NCBI RefSeq assembly: GCF_004344915.1
Contig: NZ_SKFG01000004.1
Coordinates: 219,786 to 283,785 of the forward strand
Direction: 5' to 3'
DNA length: 64,000 bases
Source: Paenibacillus albiflavus
GTDB taxonomy: Bacteria; Bacillota; Bacilli; Paenibacillales; NBRC-103111
The first letter of the stretch is position 1; each line of letters opens with the position of its first letter. This document shows, piece by piece, positions 32,406 to 42,185 of the stretch. Below the pieces are notes generated by a model, which ran no database searches, was not told where the DNA came from, and saw only the letters and a program-made list of their open reading frames with translations. The translations under genes were made by a program, and so were the position numbers.

Positions 32406-33224
32406 TTAAACTACATCCCGATAACGCCATAGCTCGTATTGTGAGGCGATGGACCATATACGCAAATAGCTGCTAAAGAGCGGAAATAATTGATAAATCA
32501 GAAGTGCCAATAATCCTGCCCAAATATACGTTGCCGTGTAAGCCGCTAAGGTGAATATGCCAGTGATGAGCAGCATAATGATAGCTATGCTCAGGACCAT
32601 TGGGCTCCAGCATATAAGTCTGAACAAGGAGGTGAAAGGGCCAGCTTCATATAATTTGCCAAACTGAATGTACATAAAGCATAGATGCACGAAGTAAATG
32701 TATAAGAGATATCCAATCATCCATGGTAGTAAGCTCGTTGCAAGCTGTGGCAAGCTGCTTGTCATCGTTGCAATTTTTCCGAATTTAGGCCAGAGCCATA
32801 GAAGGGGCAGCAAAGTCAGCGCTGTTTGGACGATATAGTATAAGAAATAGGGGAGTGTGAGCTGTTTGATGCCTCTGATGAATCGATAGCCTGAATTCAT
32901 ATGTTCATTGGCTAAGGAGTAATAAACGCCAGCATTCAGTACGGGATGCAGAATCATTCGAGCAGCTAGCAATCCGAGTCCAAGCCATATGTAAGCATTC
33001 GGAAGATCGGTTTTGATGAATTGGAATTGACCTTCTGCAAAGAATAAATGTCTAGCCATTAGCCCTTGTTCCGTTTCGGGATATCGGTGCAGGATCGGTA
33101 CAATGATGGAGCCAATCGTTTTGTATAAGATCACACTCCAGATCAGTCGATAAATGAAGAGCGTGATGACAGCAAAAGGCTGATTCCAGGTTACGATAAA
33201 GCCTTGTTTAATAAATCTGAGCAT
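32406..33224 (-). CDS. Hypothetical multi-pass membrane protein
   Basis: 272 residues with about six membrane segments; no recognised family. The sequence is rich in Trp, Tyr and Leu and contains a moderately basic N-terminus (MLRFIKQGFIVTW). It starts 15 bp after the M1 peptidase gene, and GGAGGTGAG overlaps the junction, so the two are co-transcribed. It may anchor or assist the peptidase; this is only positional inference. Confidence 0.65.
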   Translation of the reverse strand: MLRFIKQGFIVTWNQPFAVITLFIYRLIWSVILYKTIGSIIVPILHRYPETEQGLMARHLFFAEGQFQFIKTDLPNAYIWLGLGLLAARMILHPVLNAGVYYSLANEHMNSGYRFIRGIKQLTLPYFLYYIVQTALTLLPLLWLWPKFGKIATMTSSLPQLATSLLPWMIGYLLYIYFVHLCFMYIQFGKLYEAGPFTSLFRLICWSPMVLSIAIIMLLITGIFTLAAYTATYIWAGLLALLIYQLFPLFSSYLRIWSIASQYELWRYRDVV

Positions 33225-33239
33225 TTACTCACCTCCAAT

Positions 33240-35237
33240 CTACCAAGCGATCCAAGAAAAGACGGTTTCAACCAATTGCGATACGCCAAGATTCCAGCGC
33301 ACTTGCCACTTAGGATCGATATCTTTTTTGTAAAAATTATTGATATGCTTATTCTCAAGCACGAGTGAATAATTAGGATCAATCATTGCCCAATCCACAG
33401 GGGATGTATGGTACAGCTTAAAGCTCGTCGATGCTTCGGTTCCTTCCCACACGCGCACTTCTTTGTGATTATCTGCAAAGTGGAATAGGATTGGCACCTT
33501 AGGTGCAGTCCCGCCTCGTTTATGAACGAGTACGGTGCTTTCATATACAGTAGAGTCACCTTGGGTAGGCTTCTTCACTTGAATGGAATCAACTGAGAAA
33601 TCCATCATTAGCTCGCCATAGACATATTGATTGAAGAAACTACTCCAATTTTCATTTGTGACCTCTTCAACGACCGTTTGAAAATCCTTGGTCGCCGGAT
33701 GCTTGAACTTCCAACGCTCAAAATACGTCCTCATGATGCGAGCCATCGTCTGTTTACCAACATTGCTCTCGATCGAGCGCAGAACGAGCTTGGCTCTGAT
33801 ATAGACATTGTCTGCATACTCATTGTGATCCCGATAATCCCAGCTATTGAGCTTAAGGGCAGCGGGGGAAGTAATGTAGCTTGCTTCGATCGGCAGATTC
33901 GCCCTTACGCCATATTCAGCTTCCATAACAGCATCTTCTGCATAAGAAGTGAAGCCTTCATCCAGCCATGCTTCCTCAAATTCATTAGAGGCGACCATTC
34001 CGTACCAATATTGATGACCGATTTCATGAACGACAACACGTTCTAGCTCAAGAGAAGGTACTGTACTCTCTGCACTCCATCCGGTGACGAGAGTGGGGTA
34101 TTCCATACCACCAGCGCCATTGCCGCCTTTCGGTGGAACAACAATCGATAACGTAGCGTAAGGATACTGTCCATACCATTCGCTGTAGCGAGTGAGCGCC
34201 TTCTTAGCTGCTGCGAAGTAACGATCCTTGAGATCCTCGTGACGTGGGTCAAGGTAGAGTTTGATTTTGACTCCTGGAATTTGCTTGGTGGCAAATGGTT
34301 CTTCATAGTATCGAAAATTAGGAGAAGCAGACCATGCAAAATCGTGTACATCATCGGCGTAGAACGCATAAGTCTTGGTCTGTGATACGGAATCTTCGAT
34401 TGCTGGCTTCGTTGGGAGGCCTGTTGCAGCGACAATGTAATTAGAAGGGACTTTGATCTTTACATCATAAATACCAAAGTCTGCATAGAACTCGGAATTG
34501 CCATGATACTGATGCAAATTCCAGCCTTCTTGTGCTCGTCCACGTGTGCCAGCGGGTTCATATACTGCTAGCTTCGGAAACCATTGACCTGCCATGACAA
34601 AATCATCAATTACCCCCATACGGGCAAATACATGTGGAAGAGCAACGGTGAACTTGGTGCTGAACGTGATGCTTTCTCCAGGCTTAACAGCCTCTGGGAG
34701 AGAGATTTTGAGTAGCGTGTGATCGTCGATGTTGCCGTCATCAGGTTGTACATACCACATACGGACTGATAGGTCCTGTCCCTTTTGTGTGGTGATCGAA
34801 GTGATTTTCATCGACCCATAGCTGCCTTCCACTGCATGATCTTCACGCAGCTTCCCTCCCGACTCCTTCATGAAAGTCGTCTTCTTGGAGCTGAACGCAT
34901 TTGGATAGGTATGCAAGTAAAGCTCGTCTACCTGCATAGTTCCGGGGTTTTTCCATGTGATCACTTGTTGACCTTGCAACTCTTTGTTGTCTGGATTGTA
35001 TTCAACATTCATGTGGTACTCGACAATTCGATTACTGAGCGGTTTGTCCTCATGCAGCACGTCAGAAGTGCGGTTATCCAGCGATATGGCAGTAGGCGTG
35101 TCCTTTATTATGGAAGCCCAAGTAGGTGTGTCCGCCGCTGGAGTACGTAGCGCATCAGATATGGTATACACGATTAAACCCGCTAGAATAACGACTAGAA
35201 GCCATTGGAATCGTCGATCGGATATACGAAATTTCAT
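33240..35237 (-). CDS. Membrane-anchored M1 family metallopeptidase
   Basis: About 665 residues from ATG 35237, preceded by GAGGTGAGG. A single N-terminal membrane anchor (about residues 9-26, FQWLLVVILAGLIVY) places the enzyme outside the cell. The zinc site is His404-Glu405-x-x-His408 in HEIGHQYWYG with Glu427, and GGMEYPT lies before it as the M1 exopeptidase-like GxMEN variant. It should remove N-terminal residues or process peptides at the cell surface. A TTG/ATG further upstream would add a Cys-rich, unsupported leader. Confidence 0.88.
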   Translation of the reverse strand: MKFRISDRRFQWLLVVILAGLIVYTISDALRTPAADTPTWASIIKDTPTAISLDNRTSDVLHEDKPLSNRIVEYHMNVEYNPDNKELQGQQVITWKNPGTMQVDELYLHTYPNAFSSKKTTFMKESGGKLREDHAVEGSYGSMKITSITTQKGQDLSVRMWYVQPDDGNIDDHTLLKISLPEAVKPGESITFSTKFTVALPHVFARMGVIDDFVMAGQWFPKLAVYEPAGTRGRAQEGWNLHQYHGNSEFYADFGIYDVKIKVPSNYIVAATGLPTKPAIEDSVSQTKTYAFYADDVHDFAWSASPNFRYYEEPFATKQIPGVKIKLYLDPRHEDLKDRYFAAAKKALTRYSEWYGQYPYATLSIVVPPKGGNGAGGMEYPTLVTGWSAESTVPSLELERVVVHEIGHQYWYGMVASNEFEEAWLDEGFTSYAEDAVMEAEYGVRANLPIEASYITSPAALKLNSWDYRDHNEYADNVYIRAKLVLRSIESNVGKQTMARIMRTYFERWKFKHPATKDFQTVVEEVTNENWSSFFNQYVYGELMMDFSVDSIQVKKPTQGDSTVYESTVLVHKRGGTAPKVPILFHFADNHKEVRVWEGTEASTSFKLYHTSPVDWAMIDPNYSLVLENKHINNFYKKDIDPKWQVRWNLGVSQLVETVFSWIAW

Positions 35238-35355
35238 TAACCTCACCTCGCCTGACAAGCATCTACAGCATGTATATGTTTGCAATCAGACGATTATTAG
35301 CTAAAATAATGAGTAGAGAAAAGAATTATTTTTGTAAGGAAAGAAGGTACCCATT

Positions 35356-35856
35356 ATGGATGAAAATAAACCCAAAAAACCACCATTAGCACTAAATATT
35401 GTGAGCTCAAAGGTTACGCATAAGGGCTTTGGTGCTGGATCGATTGATTTAAATAATGTGTCATCAGTCATTATTGATGGTGACGAATGCTATGTTGATG
35501 AAGGAGCATTGCATGCTAAGAGCAAAGTTGAGATGCGTATTCGTTTCTCCACAGACAAATCGCTTGTTCCTAATGGTCGCACAGTATGGCTTGTGTGGGT
35601 TGCAGTGGATCGCAATGAAGAGGGTCAATTCTATGGCGGTGTAACGGCTTGCGAAATGATTATCGATAAAGAAGAGAAGAAGGGCTGGAAGCTGCTTGTT
35701 GATCATGTGAATCGGATGGATGCAGCCATGAAGCGTCGCGTGTTGGTAGAGAATCTGGGGGAGAAAGAGAAGCATCAGCTTCGTGACTTCCTCATGAATA
35801 ACGACATGGAGATGTGGGATCGTTCTGGTGATGAACTTAAAGAAGCTCTAGCTTAA
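35356..35856 (+). CDS. ywhD: YwhD family protein
   Basis: 166 residues, matching Bacillus YwhD in length and pattern: LNIVSSKVTHKGFGAGSIDLNNVSSVIID, then GRTVWLVWVAVDRNEEGQFYGGVTACEM and the C-terminal LVENLGEKEKHQLRDFL. Function unknown. In B. subtilis ywhD lies near pbpG, speE and speB; the same genes are within 7 kb here. AGAAGGTACCC precedes the ATG. Confidence 0.82.
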   Translation: MDENKPKKPPLALNIVSSKVTHKGFGAGSIDLNNVSSVIIDGDECYVDEGALHAKSKVEMRIRFSTDKSLVPNGRTVWLVWVAVDRNEEGQFYGGVTACEMIIDKEEKKGWKLLVDHVNRMDAAMKRRVLVENLGEKEKHQLRDFLMNNDMEMWDRSGDELKEALA

Positions 35857-35857
35857 T

Positions 35858-35892
35858 GAATCAATTTCATATTACCTTTATGAAATTGATTC
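35858..35892. repeat. Palindromic repeat, type-2 module (copy D)
   Basis: Perfect 13-bp inverted arms GAATCAATTTCAT (35858-35870) and ATGAAATTGATTC (35880-35892), starting two bases after the ywhD stop. No T tract follows. The same arm recurs at 53356-53368, so it is a repeated intergenic element, possibly also acting as terminator. Confidence 0.65.
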
Positions 35893-35974
35893 TAATAATA
35901 ATTAAATTTAGTATAAATTTTTGAAAATTATGTGTCACCCATTGTGGGTCATGCATGAAGTGAGTATACTATTG

Positions 35975-35996
35975 CTAGTATATACCCGTATACTAG
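35975..35996. promoter_or_regulatory. Palindrome CTAGTATA-N6-TATACTAG
   Basis: Perfect 8-bp arms around TACCCG. It lies upstream of the terminator at 36001 and 100 bp before the cdr promoter. The central TACCC recalls the half-site of the operator at 36096-36115; role uncertain. Confidence 0.4.
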
Positions 35997-36000
35997 GACA

Positions 36001-36040
36001 GCAAAAAGGCATGCCGAGGACGCTCGGTATGCCTTTTTGC
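36001..36040. terminator. Strong bidirectional terminator
   Basis: GCAAAAAGGCATGCCGAG pairs with CTCGGTATGCCTTTTTGC across a four-base loop (one wobble). It insulates ywhD from the next operon. Confidence 0.85.
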
Positions 36041-36068
36041 ACATTATTTGGATATTATAGATTGCTTG

Positions 36069-36115
36069 TTGACGGAATGGTCATTTTGAGAGACAATATA
36101 CCCACGGGGGTATAT
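36069..36115 (+). promoter_or_regulatory. Promoter with CsoR/CstR-like operator before CoA-disulfide reductase
   Basis: TTGACG (36069-36074) and GACAAT (36092-36097) are 17 bp apart. The palindrome ATATACCC-ACGG-GGGTATAT (36096-36115) covers the end of the -10 and the predicted start. TACCC/GGGTA palindromes are typical of the CsoR/CstR/FrmR repressor family. Confidence 0.65.
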
Positions 36116-36174
36116 GAAGTGTATAATTCCTCCGATCATGTTAAGCAAGAATTCGCGTAGGAGGGGAAACTTTA

Positions 36175-37839
36175 ATGAGCAATAAGAAGAAAATAATAAT
36201 TGTTGGTGGAGTAGCGGGTGGCGCGACAGCGGCAGCAAGGCTGCGCAGGTTGAATGAACAGGATGAGATTATACTTGTGGAACGTGGAGAGTACATTTCA
36301 TTCGCGAACTGTGGACTCCCTTATTATATTGGTGGCGTGATTACGAACCGCAATAAATTGCTGGTTCAGACTGTGGCAGGTATGTCCCGCAGATTTAAAC
36401 TGGATATTCGCAACTTAAGCGAAGTGACAGAGATCCATCGTGATCGGAAGTCTGTTAGCATTCGTAACCTACAAACAGGAGAAGTGTATGAAGAAACTTA
36501 TGATAAATTGATTCTATCTCCTGGTGCGAATCCAATTGTGCCGAACTGGCCTGGTGTTAATGAGGCTGAGGCGCTGTTTACTTTGCGTAATATTCCAGAT
36601 ACGGATCGCATCAAATCGTATTTGGATACCAATCAGCCGAAGCATGCAGTTGTGATTGGCGGCGGCTTCATTGGTGTAGAAATGATTGAGAATTTAGTAG
36701 AACGTGGCGTAAGCGTTACGCTAGTTGAAATGGCAAATCAGGTCATGACGCCGCTTGATATTGAAATGGCGGCAATTGTTCAATCGCATATGAAATCACA
36801 TGGGGTAGAAATGATTTTCCAAGATGCGGTTGAGAAATTAAGCGATAATGGGAAGAAAGTTAAGCTTGCTAGCGGCAAAGAATTAAGTGCAGATATGATT
36901 ATACTTGCCATTGGCGTACAGCCTGAGAATAAGCTAGCGGTACAAGCTGGCCTAGCTGTTGGTGTACGTGGAGCGATTCAAGTGAATGAGTACTTGCAAA
37001 CAGAAGATCCAGATATTTATGCAATTGGAGATGCGATTGAGGTCGTTGATTATATAAATGGCCAGCCTACTGTTGTTCCGCTAGCATGGGGAGCCAACCG
37101 TCAAGGTCGGATCGTTGCAGACCGGATTAATGGTCAAGATGTGAAATTTGGTGGAGTGCTTGGTACTGCGATTGCGAAGGTATTCGATTTGACAGTCGCA
37201 ACAACAGGTAACAATGAGAAGACACTTAAACGTCTTGAGCTTCCTTATCAAGCGATCCACATTCATCCAAACTCACATGCAGGTTACTATCCAGGTGCAG
37301 CTGTAATTTCGCTAAAGCTGTTGTTTGAACCTGTAAGCGGCAAAATATATGGTGCTCAAGCCATTGCAGCTAATGGTGCGGATAAACGAATTGATGTTAT
37401 TGCAACAGCAATCAAAGGTGGTCTTACCGTTTATGATCTGCCAGATCTGGAGTTAGCATACGCACCTCCATATTCATCCGCGAAGGATCCTGTTAATATG
37501 GCAGGCTATGTGGCTTCGAATATCGTGGATGGTCTGGTAGAGATCGTTCAATGGCATGAAATTGATGAGATTGTGAGTAAGGGTGAACTTCTAATCGATG
37601 TAAGAGATGCAGCGGAACGTGAGAATGGATTCATTCCAGGCTCAATTAACATTCCGTTGAATGATTTGCGTGATCGATTGGATGAGGTACCGATGGACAG
37701 AACGATCTATGTTTCTTGCCAGGTGGGCTTACGCGGCTATCTTGCTGCACGAATTCTTACTGAGCATGGATATACCGTTAAGAATGTGGATGGCGGCTAT
37801 AGAACATATGCTGCTGCCTTCGCTAGTCGCAAAGCTTAA
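36175..37839 (+). CDS. cdr: CoA-disulfide/persulfide reductase with rhodanese domain
   Basis: 554 residues. The flavoprotein part (1-450) has FAD motif VGGVAGGATAAARLRR, active-site Cys46 in SFANCGLPYYIGG (single Cys as in CoADR), NAD motif VVIGGGFIGVEM, and the dimerisation domain. A C-terminal rhodanese domain (about 460-550) has Cys515 in VSCQVGLRGY. Such CoADR-RHD enzymes reduce CoA-disulfide or CoA-persulfide with NAD(P)H and handle reactive sulfur. GTAGGAGGGG precedes the ATG. The CstR-like operator upstream supports a role in sulfide/persulfide stress. Confidence 0.92.
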   Translation: MSNKKKIIIVGGVAGGATAAARLRRLNEQDEIILVERGEYISFANCGLPYYIGGVITNRNKLLVQTVAGMSRRFKLDIRNLSEVTEIHRDRKSVSIRNLQTGEVYEETYDKLILSPGANPIVPNWPGVNEAEALFTLRNIPDTDRIKSYLDTNQPKHAVVIGGGFIGVEMIENLVERGVSVTLVEMANQVMTPLDIEMAAIVQSHMKSHGVEMIFQDAVEKLSDNGKKVKLASGKELSADMIILAIGVQPENKLAVQAGLAVGVRGAIQVNEYLQTEDPDIYAIGDAIEVVDYINGQPTVVPLAWGANRQGRIVADRINGQDVKFGGVLGTAIAKVFDLTVATTGNNEKTLKRLELPYQAIHIHPNSHAGYYPGAAVISLKLLFEPVSGKIYGAQAIAANGADKRIDVIATAIKGGLTVYDLPDLELAYAPPYSSAKDPVNMAGYVASNIVDGLVEIVQWHEIDEIVSKGELLIDVRDAAERENGFIPGSINIPLNDLRDRLDEVPMDRTIYVSCQVGLRGYLAARILTEHGYTVKNVDGGYRTYAAAFASRKA

Positions 37840-37851
37840 AATTATATAATG

Positions 37852-37907
37852 AAGGGGCTCACTCCTAATGAAAGATTGTTATCTAACATTAGGGTGAGCC
37901 CCTTTTA
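37852..37907. terminator. Bidirectional terminator between cdr and lipoprotein gene
   Basis: AAGGGGCTCAC (37852-37862) pairs with GTGAGCCCCTT (37894-37904), extended by CCTAATG/CATTAGG; T runs follow in both directions. Confidence 0.85.
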
Positions 37908-37910
37908 TTC

Positions 37911-38987
37911 TTAATGAATCCAGTGTTGATCGTATTGCTTCGGTTCGATTTCGTGCTTGAAATTTTGGAGCAATGCATCCAGCTCATTCTTGTGAATGAT
38001 GTTGGCAGGCTCCTCCATTCTAAATTGAGCAGGTTCGTTCATTTTACTGTATCGTTCCGAATAAATCATATCCAGCTTGAAAAAATCATTTCCATTCAAA
38101 TATGCAAGATTAGCGATAGATTCTTCAGAACGGAGGAATCCATCTTTATCAATGGTTGATGTAATTTGTAAATTATTCAAGTTGAATGATTTTCTCACGC
38201 CATCTAGCCAAGATTGAATGTCACGCTGCTGCACTTCTCGAAGTCTTTTCTCCAGATCATCAATGCTTTTATCTCCAAGAATATAACCTACTTTGGTTTT
38301 GTCCGAAATCAGATCAAGCATCACAGGGACAACTTCCTTTACAAAAACCTTGATCAATTGATCCAGATTGTCTTCCGTGACAGAAAATGTGTAGGCTTGC
38401 TGCATGTCATTATCAGGTGAGGACATGTTGGCATTCTTGAATGTTTTTTTGAAGAATGGCTCTTCATTAAACTGTGCTAGGGATCGCCTTTGCATACCGT
38501 CTTCCGTATCTTTATGTGCCTTGTTCAGGGGTGATTTGCTGCGATCAATCTCCACATACTTGCCTATTGTCTCTGGTGGAATATTAAGGTCAGGCAGGTC
38601 GGCAATTTGGATATAAGTTTTGTCTTCTGTTACCAGCACAGGCATAAGGATTGACTTGGGTATTTCATCGCCTGTAATGAATTCAATAGTCATTTCTATT
38701 CTGTGCGGGCTTTTTTGATAGATGCCTGAAATATGCACTTGGGACTTATTTAAGAAAGAGAAGATCCATTTGGATTCCTCCATCTGATTGGAAAGCACGA
38801 TATTAGTGGACAGTTCATTGAACTGTATCGTTTTACTAAATTCATAGGAGTTTGCTGAAGATATTTTATCGATTGCCGCGAGGACAATTGATTTAGGCCC
38901 AGGTGCTTTCTTCATACTGCATCCAGTAATCGCAAGTGATACGGCGAGCACACATGCTAGCATCATAAGCGGCCGTTGTCTGTGCAT
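37911..38987 (-). CDS. Putative lipoprotein
   Basis: 358 residues from ATG 38987; a GTG at 39002 is possible but abuts the GAGAG site. The N-terminus is a lipoprotein signal with lipobox LAITGC, giving acylated Cys. The mature part resembles outer-face polymer/substrate-binding lipoproteins of unknown function, rich in beta strands with no catalytic motif. Monocistronic; terminator shared with cdr. Confidence 0.75.
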   Translation of the reverse strand: MHRQRPLMMLACVLAVSLAITGCSMKKAPGPKSIVLAAIDKISSANSYEFSKTIQFNELSTNIVLSNQMEESKWIFSFLNKSQVHISGIYQKSPHRIEMTIEFITGDEIPKSILMPVLVTEDKTYIQIADLPDLNIPPETIGKYVEIDRSKSPLNKAHKDTEDGMQRRSLAQFNEEPFFKKTFKNANMSSPDNDMQQAYTFSVTEDNLDQLIKVFVKEVVPVMLDLISDKTKVGYILGDKSIDDLEKRLREVQQRDIQSWLDGVRKSFNLNNLQITSTIDKDGFLRSEESIANLAYLNGNDFFKLDMIYSERYSKMNEPAQFRMEEPANIIHKNELDALLQNFKHEIEPKQYDQHWIH

Positions 38988-39095
38988 GGTCGTATAATTC
39001 ACCTCTCGATTTATAATTAATACTTTATTATATCATAAGTGAAGACTTGGACGGTTTTATGTTATATTCCAAATAGTGTAAAATAGCGCAGTTAA

Positions 39096-41099
39096 CTATT
39101 CTGTCCACCACCGTTTTAGCTTGTTCCACCAAGAGTTGTCTTTATTCTTAGTCGGGTCAGTCGTTGTATTGCCGCGATCTGTACAGTAAGCTGTAGGCTC
39201 GCTGCCAGTGATGAAAGTTTCAAGACGACTGTTCGTTTGGCAGTCTTCATTTGCCAACTTGCCGCTGACAGGATCGACCTTCACCGTTACTACGCCGACT
39301 GGAGGAATAAATGGCTTTGGTGGAACTGAAGCTAAGGCACCTTCAATAAACTCGGCAAATATCGGTGCGGCAAGATGAGACTCGGCAGTGTTGATCATAC
39401 GCCCCTTATCGTACCCGATCCATACTGCGACTGCTAATTCAGGTGTAAAACCAACCATCCAAGAGTCTGAGTCTGTCGTACCCGACTTCCCAGCGATCGG
39501 ACGCTTGATTGTAGCCGAGACCCGTGCGCCCGTACCGCCTTCCTCAAAGACGCTTTCCATCAGATCCGTTAGCACATAAGCTGCAGCAGGAGACAGCGTC
39601 TGCTCTACATTGGGCTTGGCTTGATACAATACTTCACCAGCAGAGTTCTCAATTCGGATAATCGCAGTGGGCTCCGTATGCAGACCTTGTCCTGCAATTG
39701 TGCTGTAGGCAGACGCAAGTTCAATCGGTGAAACTGGGAACGTGCCTAAAGCTAATGATGGTAGAGGCTTAATCGGTGATACAATCCCAACCTTTTTGGC
39801 AGTTTCAATGACCTTATCCGCCCCAGTATCCATAAGTGTCTGTACGGCATAGATATTGTCTGATTTCGCGATTGCCGTTCGCATATCGATAAATTCATTC
39901 TCATATTTATCGTTAAAATTACTGGGCATATAGATTTGACGACCTTCATCATAAGAGAAAACAGTTGGCTCGCTCTTAATCTTGGTGAGAGGAGTTGCTC
40001 CATTTTCAAGCGCAGTTAGATAGACAATGGGTTTAAAAGCTGAACCAGGCTGCCGCATACCAGATACAGCACGATTGAATTGGTTCGTCTTGTAATCTTT
40101 ACCGCCAACCATGGCTTTGATATATCCATTTCGAGGATCAATTGCAATAAGGGCTGTTTGCAATTCATTGGCACTACCCATTGTACGAGAAACGACTTCC
40201 TCAGCTGTACGTTGTGCTTTTAAATCAAGTGTCGTATAGATCCGAACCCCGCTTTGATCGAACTCATCTTCCGTCATTTGCAGCTTCTCAATGGCTTGAA
40301 TCCTTACGTAATCCCGAAAATAAGCACCAACTGATGGCTTGCGTGCTTCCAACGGCATAAAATGCAGCATCTCTGCAGCGGCCTTATCTGCTTCATTTTG
40401 CGTGATATATCCGTTATCTACCATTGAGCTAAGAACGATTTTCTGACGCTCAAGCGCTTTGGTTTCATCGTAGTAAGGTGAATAATAACGTGGTCCTTTA
40501 GGTACACCTGCAAGCAGAGCGCTTTCGGCTAATGTAAGATCCTTGGCATGCTTGCCAAAGAACAGCTCAGAAGCTGCTTCGATGCCATAAGTCGAGTGAC
40601 CGTAGTAGATTTGGTTCAAGTATTTCTCGAGGATTTCTTCTTTGCTGTATTTGAATTCGAGCTGGACGGCATACATCATTTCCTTCACCTTGCGCGTCCA
40701 TGTTCGTTCATGGGATAAGTAAAGGTTTCTTGCCAATTGCTGCGTGATCGTACCTGCTCCCTGAACCTTGCTCATATGTTCAAGATTAACGACTGCCGCT
40801 CTGGCGATGCTTTTGAAATCAAGTCCGATATGCTGATAAAAACGTTGATCCTCAATTGATAAGGTTGCATGAACAAGATAGGGGGATATTTCTTTGAGTG
40901 GGATGCTTTGTCTACTTTGTCCATTCGTCCCCGAATCGATCACCTCGCCGTTTAGATCCAACATCTGATAAGTTTGCTCCACTTTGGAAACTGGAAGCGA
41001 CTGTAAACTGAGATAAAGGGCTAGTGCTGCGATACAGATTACCATAAGAATTAGTGATTTTATGGAGAAGGACATGAACTTTCTTACGAATTTTTTCAT
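39096..41099 (-). CDS. Class A penicillin-binding protein (PBP1A family)
   Basis: 667 residues. One N-terminal membrane segment (about 12-32), a GT51 transglycosylase domain with EDQRFYQHIGLD and GAGTITQQLARNLYL, and a transpeptidase domain with GSAFKP (SxxK), SDN and KSGTTD. It polymerises and cross-links peptidoglycan outside the membrane. A low-complexity tail ends DNSWWNKLKRWW. GGGTGGTG precedes the ATG. It is divergent from speE, a position like B. subtilis pbpG. Confidence 0.92.
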   Translation of the reverse strand: MKKFVRKFMSFSIKSLILMVICIAALALYLSLQSLPVSKVEQTYQMLDLNGEVIDSGTNGQSRQSIPLKEISPYLVHATLSIEDQRFYQHIGLDFKSIARAAVVNLEHMSKVQGAGTITQQLARNLYLSHERTWTRKVKEMMYAVQLEFKYSKEEILEKYLNQIYYGHSTYGIEAASELFFGKHAKDLTLAESALLAGVPKGPRYYSPYYDETKALERQKIVLSSMVDNGYITQNEADKAAAEMLHFMPLEARKPSVGAYFRDYVRIQAIEKLQMTEDEFDQSGVRIYTTLDLKAQRTAEEVVSRTMGSANELQTALIAIDPRNGYIKAMVGGKDYKTNQFNRAVSGMRQPGSAFKPIVYLTALENGATPLTKIKSEPTVFSYDEGRQIYMPSNFNDKYENEFIDMRTAIAKSDNIYAVQTLMDTGADKVIETAKKVGIVSPIKPLPSLALGTFPVSPIELASAYSTIAGQGLHTEPTAIIRIENSAGEVLYQAKPNVEQTLSPAAAYVLTDLMESVFEEGGTGARVSATIKRPIAGKSGTTDSDSWMVGFTPELAVAVWIGYDKGRMINTAESHLAAPIFAEFIEGALASVPPKPFIPPVGVVTVKVDPVSGKLANEDCQTNSRLETFITGSEPTAYCTDRGNTTTDPTKNKDNSWWNKLKRWWTE

Positions 41100-41226
41100 T
41101 CAGCACCACCCATCAGCAGAATCAAATTTCTACTATCCATTATGTAGAAGTGTGATGCTCGATATTCAGTTTAGGACGCGACTTCGACAATATTTCTGAA
41201 AAATAAAAAGGAATTGTGTAGAAATG

Positions 41227-41255
41227 TTTTCATTTAGGTGAGTATCCACTATAAT
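41227..41255 (+). promoter_or_regulatory. Promoter of speE-speB
   Basis: TTTTCA (41227-41232) and TATAAT (41250-41255), 17-bp spacing, about 80 bp upstream of the speE start. Confidence 0.6.
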
Positions 41256-41335
41256 CAATTTTGAACATAGCAGGGACCAGTTGATGGATACCAATATGGC
41301 AATTTTCAGTATTTATAAGAAAGAAGGTATGCCAA

Positions 41336-42163
41336 GTGGAATTATGGTTTACGGAGAAGCAAACTGAAAGCTACGGGATTACAGCGAAGGTTAAAGAAAC
41401 CTATGTAAGAGAACAAACGGATTTTCAAGATTTAGCAATGATTGAGACACTCGAATGGGGAACGATGTTGACCCTTGATGATATGGTAATGACCACAGTA
41501 AAGGATGAGTTCGTCTATCATGAAATGGTAGCACATCCTGCTTTATTTACGCATCCGAATCCAAGACATGTGCTTGTTGTTGGTGGTGGCGATGGCGGAG
41601 TAATCCGTGAAGTCATGAAACACCCAAAAGTGGAGAAGGCCGTTCTTGTTGATATTGATGGCAAAGTAATTGAATACTCCAAGAAGTATTTGCCAACTAT
41701 TGCGGGTGAGCTTGATAATCCACGTGTTGAAGTAATCGTGGGTGACGGGTATATGCATATTCACGAACATAAGAATGCTTATGACGTTATTATGGTAGAT
41801 TCCACTGAGCCTGTAGGTCCGGCGGTTGAACTTTTCTCCAAGGGATTCTATCAAGGAATTTATGATGCGCTTAAGGAAGACGGTATTTTCGTTGCGCAAA
41901 CGGATAATCCATGGTTCAAAGCTGATTTAATCGAAACAGTGAACCGTGATGTCAAAGAAATCTTCCCGATTGTTCGTGTATACTGCGCTAACATTCCAAC
42001 CTACCCAAGCGGACTATGGACATTCACAATGGGTTCCAAGAAATATGATCCATTGCAAGTAGATGCGACTGCAATCCCTGAGCTTGATACCAAATATTAC
42101 TCTCCGCGCCTGCACCATGCAGCCTTCGTATTGCCAAAATTTGTAGAGAATTTAGTCAAGTAG
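41336..42163 (+). CDS. speE: Spermidine synthase
   Basis: 275 residues, full length. Motifs: [16 protein letters not shown] (decarboxylated-SAM binding), [26 protein letters not shown] and YPSGLWTF. It transfers an aminopropyl group to putrescine. The GTG start at 41336 follows GAAGG; the N-terminus [15 protein letters not shown] aligns with known SpeE starts. First gene of a polyamine operon with speB; spacing is 22 bp. Confidence 0.96.
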   Translation: MELWFTEKQTESYGITAKVKETYVREQTDFQDLAMIETLEWGTMLTLDDMVMTTVKDEFVYHEMVAHPALFTHPNPRHVLVVGGGDGGVIREVMKHPKVEKAVLVDIDGKVIEYSKKYLPTIAGELDNPRVEVIVGDGYMHIHEHKNAYDVIMVDSTEPVGPAVELFSKGFYQGIYDALKEDGIFVAQTDNPWFKADLIETVNRDVKEIFPIVRVYCANIPTYPSGLWTFTMGSKKYDPLQVDATAIPELDTKYYSPRLHHAAFVLPKFVENLVK

Positions 42164-42185
42164 ATTGAGAAAGGTAGTGTCAACT

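Noticed and set aside
35975..35996. Second CstR operator
   Set aside because: Palindromic and containing TACCC, but it lies before a strong terminator and lacks the GGGTA counterpart; listed only as a palindrome.
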